NCBI GenBank assembly: GCA_036897485.1
Contig: JAYMTF010000128.1
Coordinates: 1 to 51,114, forward strand
Source: Pelargonium nanum
Lineage: Eukaryota > Streptophyta > Magnoliopsida > Geraniales > Geraniaceae
Length of the DNA stretch: 51,114 nucleotides
Direction of reading: 5' to 3'
Of the stretch, positions 44,767-51,114 are shown piece by piece (within the stretch, counting starts at the first letter, position 1; every line of letters starts with the position of its first letter). A program made the translations under genes and the position numbers. The notes beneath the pieces are model-generated. The model was not told the DNA's origin and searched no databases. It worked only from the letters and a program-made list of their open reading frames with translations.

Positions 44767-44813
44767 TAATAAATTTTGCTACTTACTGTTTGTTTTCTCT
44801 GAAATCTCATAAA

Positions 44814-47800
44814 ATGGCAATCGTTGATATTGAAGAAAACGGCCAGAAAATTCGTTCGGAAAAGGCAGAGGTCATCTCAGGGGACCATTTCCGGCCTGTA
44901 CCTGAGACGGAGCCACAGTTGGACGTCCCTGACGATGAAGATGATTCGGACACAAACGCCAGTCTCGACGACTGCGGATTGTCTTCGTCTTCATCGTCAC
45001 CATCATCGCCCATGACCGAGAAATCGGAGCAATTTCAAAATGATTCTTCGCCCGAGAATCGCGACAGCAAGGATTCTGATTCGGATATGACCGTTACCTC
45101 ATCCAAAATCGATGGATATGTGCTTTGCACGCCTCATTTTCAGCTACCAAAGCCAGAAGCACCGCCTGGAATCACCGACGTCATCAGCGCTCCAGAATCA
45201 CCTAATTGCAAGGTTGATTCTCATTCCTCCACGGATCATCATCAATTCAATCGGTCAAAGTCCTTGCCGGAGACAATTAGCGTCGAAATGCCGGCAATTG
45301 GGAAGTACATCCGGGAGCGCAGCAACAGCTTATCGACGGCGATCGTGAAGAGATTGTCCTCCCTGAAAGACGAACTCCAGGACGCGAATTCGCAGGTCAC
45401 GGAGCTTAGTCTCTCGGGGCTCAAGGTGATCGTGAAGCACAAGAGCCAGGAGCAGAGGGATCCGCAACTCAAGGGCCGAATCACCTTCTTCTCCAGATCC
45501 AATTGCAGGGATTGTACGGCGGTGCGCTCATTTTTCCGAGAGAAAGGACTGAAGTTCGTGGAGATAAACGTCGACGTCTATCCTGAGAGAGAGAAGGAGC
45601 TGATACAGAGGACCGAGACCTCGCAGGTGCCGCAGATCTTCTTCAACGAGATGCTGTTCGGCGGACTGGTGGCTCTGAACTCGCTGAGAAACAGCGGAGG
45701 GTTCGACCAGAGGCTGAAGGAGTTGCTCGGGAGAAAATGCCCGGACGACGCGCCGTCTCCGCCGGTGTACGGCTTCGATGAACCGGATGAGGAGCCGATG
45801 GACGAGCTGTTGGCGGTGGTGAAGGTGCTGAGGCAGAGGCTACCGATTCAGGACCGTCTGATGAAGATGAAGCTCGTCAAGAACTGCTTCGCCGGTAGCG
45901 AGATGGTGGAGGTGCTGATTCACCACTTGGACTGTGGCCGGAAGAAGGTACGCTCTTCATGTTCTCTGCTTCTCAGTCTATGGTATCATATGCACCCGCG
46001 ATTATCTGTTTGTCTATTCATTTGATTAATCGTTTTAGCAATCGAATCGTGGAGAGACTATTTTTTAAATGATGGATTGCGAATCAGGTGATATTTTCTT
46101 GGTAGTGTAAGGATTTTGAGTCGCTGACCATGGAGTATAAAATAATTCAGTTAAGATATAAAAAGACGGAGCTGCCCTTTCCCTCTTTCCGAGGAGGAGC
46201 CAACTGTATTCATGGCTGTGGCTTTTGGGCGTGTATTGCCCACATTAATTATGACGGACATGATGCCCATAGTTAACTACTACTATCTCGTTACAGCGGT
46301 GATTAATTTATAATTATTTACTATTCAATTGCTTTATTACACGTTATTAAATAATGACAATTACACTGTTTGCATCATTGTTTGCTGGAAACGTACTCAA
46401 GAAAGAAAAATTTGTGACCGAGCATAAAAGGGAATATAGAAAGACAAAATTAAATTTTTGGGTTGACCATTGACATTATACTTCCAAATAAATACTAGTA
46501 TAAATCTCATTCAGTAACGAACAAATCCGTAGACAATTTATTTCAGAATTCAGTTATTTTTGTGATACTTTTTTTTCCAAGTTTAAAATCCAAAAATCAA
46601 CCTCTCAGTGGACTTTTGGATATGGAAGAAAACTTGCTTCTTTGGTTGATTTCCATTTTCCTCTTTTGAATTCAAAAAAAAAAAAAAAAAACAAGTGGGC
46701 TTGATACTTGATGGCATCAAATTTATAAGACCATTGACATAGTGATGGTGGTCATTTAAATTCTAGGCCCTACCTAGTTGGCCAAAGTACTTGAACTCTG
46801 CCTACTTCCCACCGTGTAGAATTATTTTTTTCTTCTTTCAAAAGTCAGCCTGCCAAAGCCATTAAGTGAGTTGAGAGTCCCTGGCTATCATGGTGAACGC
46901 TTTCAAATGTGGGCTCCTTTCCCATCTATATCACGTGAAAAAAACGAAGAAAAAATCACTGCTCTATTGTTTATACAATTTACTGTTATGATCTTAGAGT
47001 TCATAACTGGCAAAATGTGCATTTCCTAAAACTTGTTTTAAGTTCCATTAGATATGTTATATTCAATTTAATGCATGCAAAAATTAATAGTATATTGTAT
47101 ATTACTTTTGTGATTCATGAGCACATTCAGAAAATATATACCATTGTAAGGCAATTGAACTTTTTGATGAAAAACAGGATACAGATTGGTGTTGAAGTTT
47201 GTTTTAGCGAGTATGAATAACTTTAATTGTTTCCTTGATAAATAAATAAACAAATGAAAACAGAAAATTTGCTTTGTTTGTATTATATTGAGTTTCTTTC
47301 CTGCTTGGATGTTAATGACTTGCTTATCAATAAACATATAGGCTACTGAGATTGGAAAACAGCTGGCTAGGAAACACTTCATCCATCATGTTTTCGGGTA
47401 AGAATCTTTCTCAAGAGTGGAATTTTGTGCTTTTTATATGAGATTAAATGATTTGACTTGAGCGAAATTTGTAAATCGTGTAGGAAGAATGATTTTGAAG
47501 ATGGAAATCACTTCTACCGTTTCCTTGATCATGAACCATTTATCCCCAAATGCTTTAATTTCCGAGTATCTACAAATGATAGTGAGCCCAAGTCTGCAGC
47601 TAAGATAGGTCTAAAGCTAACTAAGCTAATGTCTGCCATACTTGAGTCGTATGCCTCAGATGACAGATGCCATGTTGATTATTCAGGCGTCAGCAAGAGT
47701 GAGGAATTCAGAAGGTAATGACAAGCTTTGTTCCATACATACTAATTCATCTGTTAGGTAGCATTAAATATGACAATTTTGAATCAGAAATGAATAGAAA

Positions 47801-49721
47801 AATACTATCCAATGCTTTGAATAATCTACTCTAAGTGCATCTTGTGGAAACCTTCCTTTTTATGTCTTGTTCATTGCTGATATACTAATATGGTCAATGT
47901 TCCCAATCCAATAGCCGATATATATCTAGCGTATAGTGGAGAAAATGTTAGAATAAAACTATGACATTGTTCAGCTATACTTTCTTACTCACTTATTTCT
48001 GTGTGATTGCTCAAACATAATAGATTCTAGAAATTTGATCTTTTGTTATTTGTGCTACACTGCTAAAATCCATCTACTAGAGAGCCAAATAATTATCTTC
48101 CACAAACTTTATAATGACTGAAGGATGCTCTGAGTTTATTATTTATTCTTACTAGTTCACGAGTTACAGTGAGATTGGTTTCAGAATTTGATTTGAGTTA
48201 AGTATAAGCTGGAACAGTAGGTTTTGATGCTCAGTTAGTACTATATGTGAAGCAAGAAATGAGGTAGTCTTGCTTAGTTTCCTCTCACTGAAAATCACTT
48301 GAATTTGGTCTTATCTCAGCTCCTCTCAAGTGTTTGCATGTTTTGAATTACCCTTTTTCTACTTAAGTTTTGAAGCTTTGAATGGGATTCTAGTGAGGAG
48401 TTAAACATTATATTCATTATTCTCAAAGATTGATAAACCTACTCTAGTTTTTACTTCCTCAACGTAAAAGTTTTGGTCCATGTTTCTGCTTGAAGATATA
48501 CTGATACATTCCTCATCTTGGCATAGGTCACCAAAAACTTGACTCTTTCTAGTTCACTAACTTTATTTCCTCTACATAATTATGCAGATATGTAAATTTG
48601 GTTCATGAACTTCACCGGGTGAATCTCCTAGAACTCTCATCAGATGAGAAACTGGCTTTCTTTTTAAACTTGTACAATGCCATGGTCATACATGCAGTGA
48701 TAAGGCTTGGACGTCCGGAGGGAATGATGGACAGAGGAGCCTTCTCCTCTGACTTTCAATACTTAGTTGGAGGGCATCCCTATTCACTTGGTGCAATTAA
48801 AAACGGGATCCTTAGAAGCAACCGAAGACCCCCCTACTCCTTGGTCAAGCCCTTTGGATCCGAAGACAAGCGGTTAGAGGTAAATAACTTAAGTAATGTT
48901 CTTTACGAGATAAATTCAAATTTTTAACTTGAATCCTATGCAAAGATGTCTGACATTTAAATTGCATTTTTCAATCTATAATGTCATAGTTAATAGAGAG
49001 ATTGGAAACCACATAGTTTCCCTGATAGTTTCCCATTCCAGTGAACTATTTCATGAAGTGTTATTCTTTTGACCACTTTCTCTTTTACACCTTTTTTGTG
49101 CACTTGGAGTTGATAGGCTAAAAGCACAATCTCGAACTCTGCACATGGATAATGATGTAATAACCGCTGATACTTGATACTGACATTTTTTTAGGCCTGT
49201 ATGTGTACATAATATGTTGATGAACAATAACATTTTTGTTTGTAACAGCTTGCTCTTCCGAAAGTGAATCCGTTGATTCATTTTGGACTCTGCAATGGGA
49301 CAAAGTCAAGTCCAACAGTGAGATTCTTCTCACCCGAAATAGTTGAAGCTCAGTTAAGATGTGCAGCAAGAGACTTCTTCCAAAGCGGTGGTTTGGAGGT
49401 GGACTTGGGAAGCAGGACTGTTTATTTAACACGGATCATCAAGTGGTGAGTTGTCAATCCTTACCTCACTATCTTCACTGAAAGAAAAACGAAATTTTCA
49501 TGATCAAACAAGGCATAAACTACTCCTATAACTGAACTTTATATGTCCTGAAACTTTATCGTTGCAGGTCTAATGTGGACTTTGGACATGAGAAGGACAT
49601 GCTCAAATGGGTTGTCAACTACGTGGATCCAAGTAGAGCAGGCCTTCTTATGCACCTTTTAGGTGATGGAGGCTCTATACATGTTGAGTACCAGAACTAT
49701 GATTGGTCTGTGAATTCTTGA
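44814..49721 (+). CDS. Glutaredoxin-DEP-DUF547 multidomain protein (6 exons)
   Basis: Exons: 44814-45947, 47342-47397, 47484-47714, 48588-48879, 49249-49445, 49568-49721; total 2064 nt, 687 residues, all borders in phase. Residues 1-220 are acidic, serine-rich and probably disordered (a run of serines at 57-65), with a predicted helix near 166-200. A glutaredoxin domain spans about 221-305 with active site CRDC (C231, C234), the cis-proline motif QVPQIFFN and GG at 283-284. A DEP domain follows at about 330-430 (DRLMKMKLVKNCFAGSEMVE, FEDGNHFYRF). DUF547 forms the C-terminal half (LHRVNLLELSSDEKLAFFLN, LYNAMVIHAVI, PKVNPLIHFGLCNGTKSSP, LLMHLLGDGG). This architecture is known from plant proteins annotated as electron carriers of unknown role. 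No signal peptide or membrane span. Thiol-disulfide activity is likely, substrate unknown. The gene looks intact. Confidence 0.92.
46674..46691. repeat. Poly(A) run in intron 1 of the glutaredoxin-DEP gene
   Basis: Eighteen A residues. I see no matching target-site duplication around it. Confidence 0.7.
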
Positions 49722-51019
49722 CTACCATTATGTGGAGATAGGGAGAGACGCAAACATGGTTGAGGCAGTTTATTACATTGGCCTTATTTTAAGGCTGATT
49801 TTGTATATAATAGCTTAAATTTGGAAATCTTGATCCCCTGATCATAAGCAGAGCAGGGTGAATATGAAGAAAATAGATGAACTTCTACATTTGTATCGCG
49901 TTACAATTACGAACAAGTTTACTTTATTGTTTCCTGTTTCCATTTTAGTGTCATAGCAAGCAATGAAATCAGAGTTTTGTCTAAAAGTGTTGTAGGTGTG
50001 TTGGACTTTTCATGCATAATTGCCTTAAAATTGCATTCACTTCAACAACATTATGCCCAGACTATGATTTCAGGATCTTTACCTTGTTATGCCCTCTTGA
50101 TGTGGAAGTTAAACAATTCTGGAGTTTCATTTGCTTGTAAATCGAACTGTTACTTCTAAGTTCAAGATTTTAGTATGAAATAACCTGTAAATTTGCATCT
50201 GAATTTGAGAAAGTTTAATAATATTCTTTTTAATATCAAATTTAGGCCAGCAATCCAGTTGATATACTTGTGTTTGCAACTAAGAGACAATTGCAAGGCG
50301 AGTACCTGATAGTATTACATAATAAAGGGATCGATTCCTATACGATGTTATCTGATATATGGTTTCAAACATGTTGTGATGAATTCAATTGGCGAAAGTT
50401 TGCATTTGTTGAGGTGTAGGTTCACTGATACACCTAAGCTCTAAGCTAAGTAATTTTGTTCATGCCTAAACATGGCAGCATATGAGCATGCGTGGCAGAT
50501 TGCATGACATAAAGTATTGTGGATTGTTGACTGAAAATACCATTTTTTATAGTTTATTCCTTATTTGAAACCATTCCTTGTTCTCCTTCTATCAAAAGGG
50601 ACCTCTCTGGGTCTATCAAACCAGAATCCATATCAGATGCAAGAAAGCGACACCAGCTTTGGTAATAGTTGCGTGTCTTCAGTCAACTTTTCCTACAAAA
50701 ATATCTTTGGTCTTCATTTTTATATAGTCTCATAAATCACAAGTAACGTAACTTGGAATTGACAACACCATGTATGTACAAATACTAGTATCTTTCTCCA
50801 TTGCACACAACTTAAAAATGCATGAATTAGATTAAGGAAGGAGGACTAATTATGGATAAGTTTTGAGATATTTTTACAAGCCTAATCAACATCATTATAA
50901 GCATCTTTACTTTGATGCTTGTTACTTGTTCTCTTCCTATACCATTCTCAATGACTCAAACATGTCGTATTCATTCAAGACAGTATTTATAACCTCGGTT
51001 TCTTGCTTATATTTTGCAG
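49722..51019. other. 3' UTR of the glutaredoxin-DEP gene and spacer
   Basis: A T-rich 3' UTR probably reaches about 49900-50200. The rest is A+T-rich spacer with no recognised gene. Confidence 0.5.
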
Positions 51020-51114
51020 GGAAAGCTGTGGAGATTATTCCGACGCGAATCATTTTCGTTAACAAAAAATATGGGGAAGAAAGTAACTCAAGTGCCTAAA
51101 ACTGAGAAGCTGGG
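51020..51114 (+). CDS. Possible exon at the window edge, unknown product
   Basis: After an acceptor-like attttgcag, one plus frame is open to the end of the window and reads like basic protein (KLWRLFRRESFSLTKN, then an in-frame ATG at 51071 and GKKVTQVPKTEKLG). It could be an internal exon or the start of a gene continuing to the right. I recognise no family, and 95 bases is too little to exclude chance. Confidence 0.3.

Larger units (their letters stand above)
43565..44813 (+). other. Flank and promoter of the glutaredoxin-DEP gene
   Basis: A+T-rich to 44330, then promoter-like. The pair of inverted TGGGCC elements at 44569-44600 and a (TTC)n leader tract at 44736-44766 are the notable parts. 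A reading frame extending upstream of the ATG through the TTC tract has no ATG of its own and is not used. Confidence 0.5.

Noticed and set aside
44622..44813. N-terminal extension of the glutaredoxin-DEP protein through the TTC tract
   Set aside because: The extension has no ATG (its first codon is TTG), and would encode a long phenylalanine run typical of a leader microsatellite.
47068..47382. 104-codon minus-strand frame in an intron of the glutaredoxin-DEP gene
   Set aside because: It overlaps the intron and exon 2 in antisense and has low-complexity A+T-driven composition.
1..51114. CRISPR arrays, operons, phage or other prokaryotic systems
   Set aside because: No spaced identical repeats, ribosome-binding sites or compact gene strings; all real genes are of plant type.

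Overview
The window is nuclear DNA of a flowering plant, most likely a eudicot. Genes have GT..AG introns, intergenic DNA is A+T-rich, promoters carry TATA boxes and TGGGCC or ACGT motifs, and the transposon remnants are typical of plants (Stowaway and Harbinger-type MITEs, tRNA-derived SINEs, a TRIM, a Ty1/copia relic). Species cannot be fixed from sequence alone. There are no operons, CRISPR arrays or prokaryotic signals. Exon joins were made by hand from reading frame and splice sites; every join given for the complete genes keeps frame.

Layout, left to right. 1-820: last two exons of a TIM21-type mitochondrial import subunit (+). 3467-8576: TOM1/TOM3-family seven-span membrane protein (+, 11 exons). 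11456-13982: myo-inositol oxygenase (+, 10 exons). 14689-17494: ABCG half-transporter closest to ABCG26 (+, 9 exons). 18522-24792: aldo-keto reductase with an unusual cofactor pocket and a 4-kb last intron (+, 3 exons). 26529-29567: intronless phytosulfokine-receptor-type LRR kinase (-). 33445-34200: intronless RING-H2 protein (+). 44814-49721: glutaredoxin-DEP-DUF547 protein (+, 6 exons). 51020-51114: possible exon of a further gene.

35.8-43.6 kb is a transposon nest between the RING and glutaredoxin-DEP genes. It holds two ankyrin-gene fragments, two copies of a hAT-like non-autonomous element, a 5' part of a copia retrotransposon, a complete Stowaway MITE, a complete TRIM with a SINE inserted in it, and a Harbinger-type MITE. 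Another SINE with a perfect target-site duplication lies at 31.9 kb and a weaker candidate at 34.2 kb.

The genes are not a functional cluster. They are ordinary single-copy-style plant genes for mitochondrial import, tonoplast membrane protein, inositol oxidation, lipid-type export, redox, peptide perception and ubiquitination. I found no convincing new multi-gene system. The most interesting items are the aldo-keto reductase with replaced cofactor residues and an extra loop, and the well-preserved nested insertions with readable target-site duplications.
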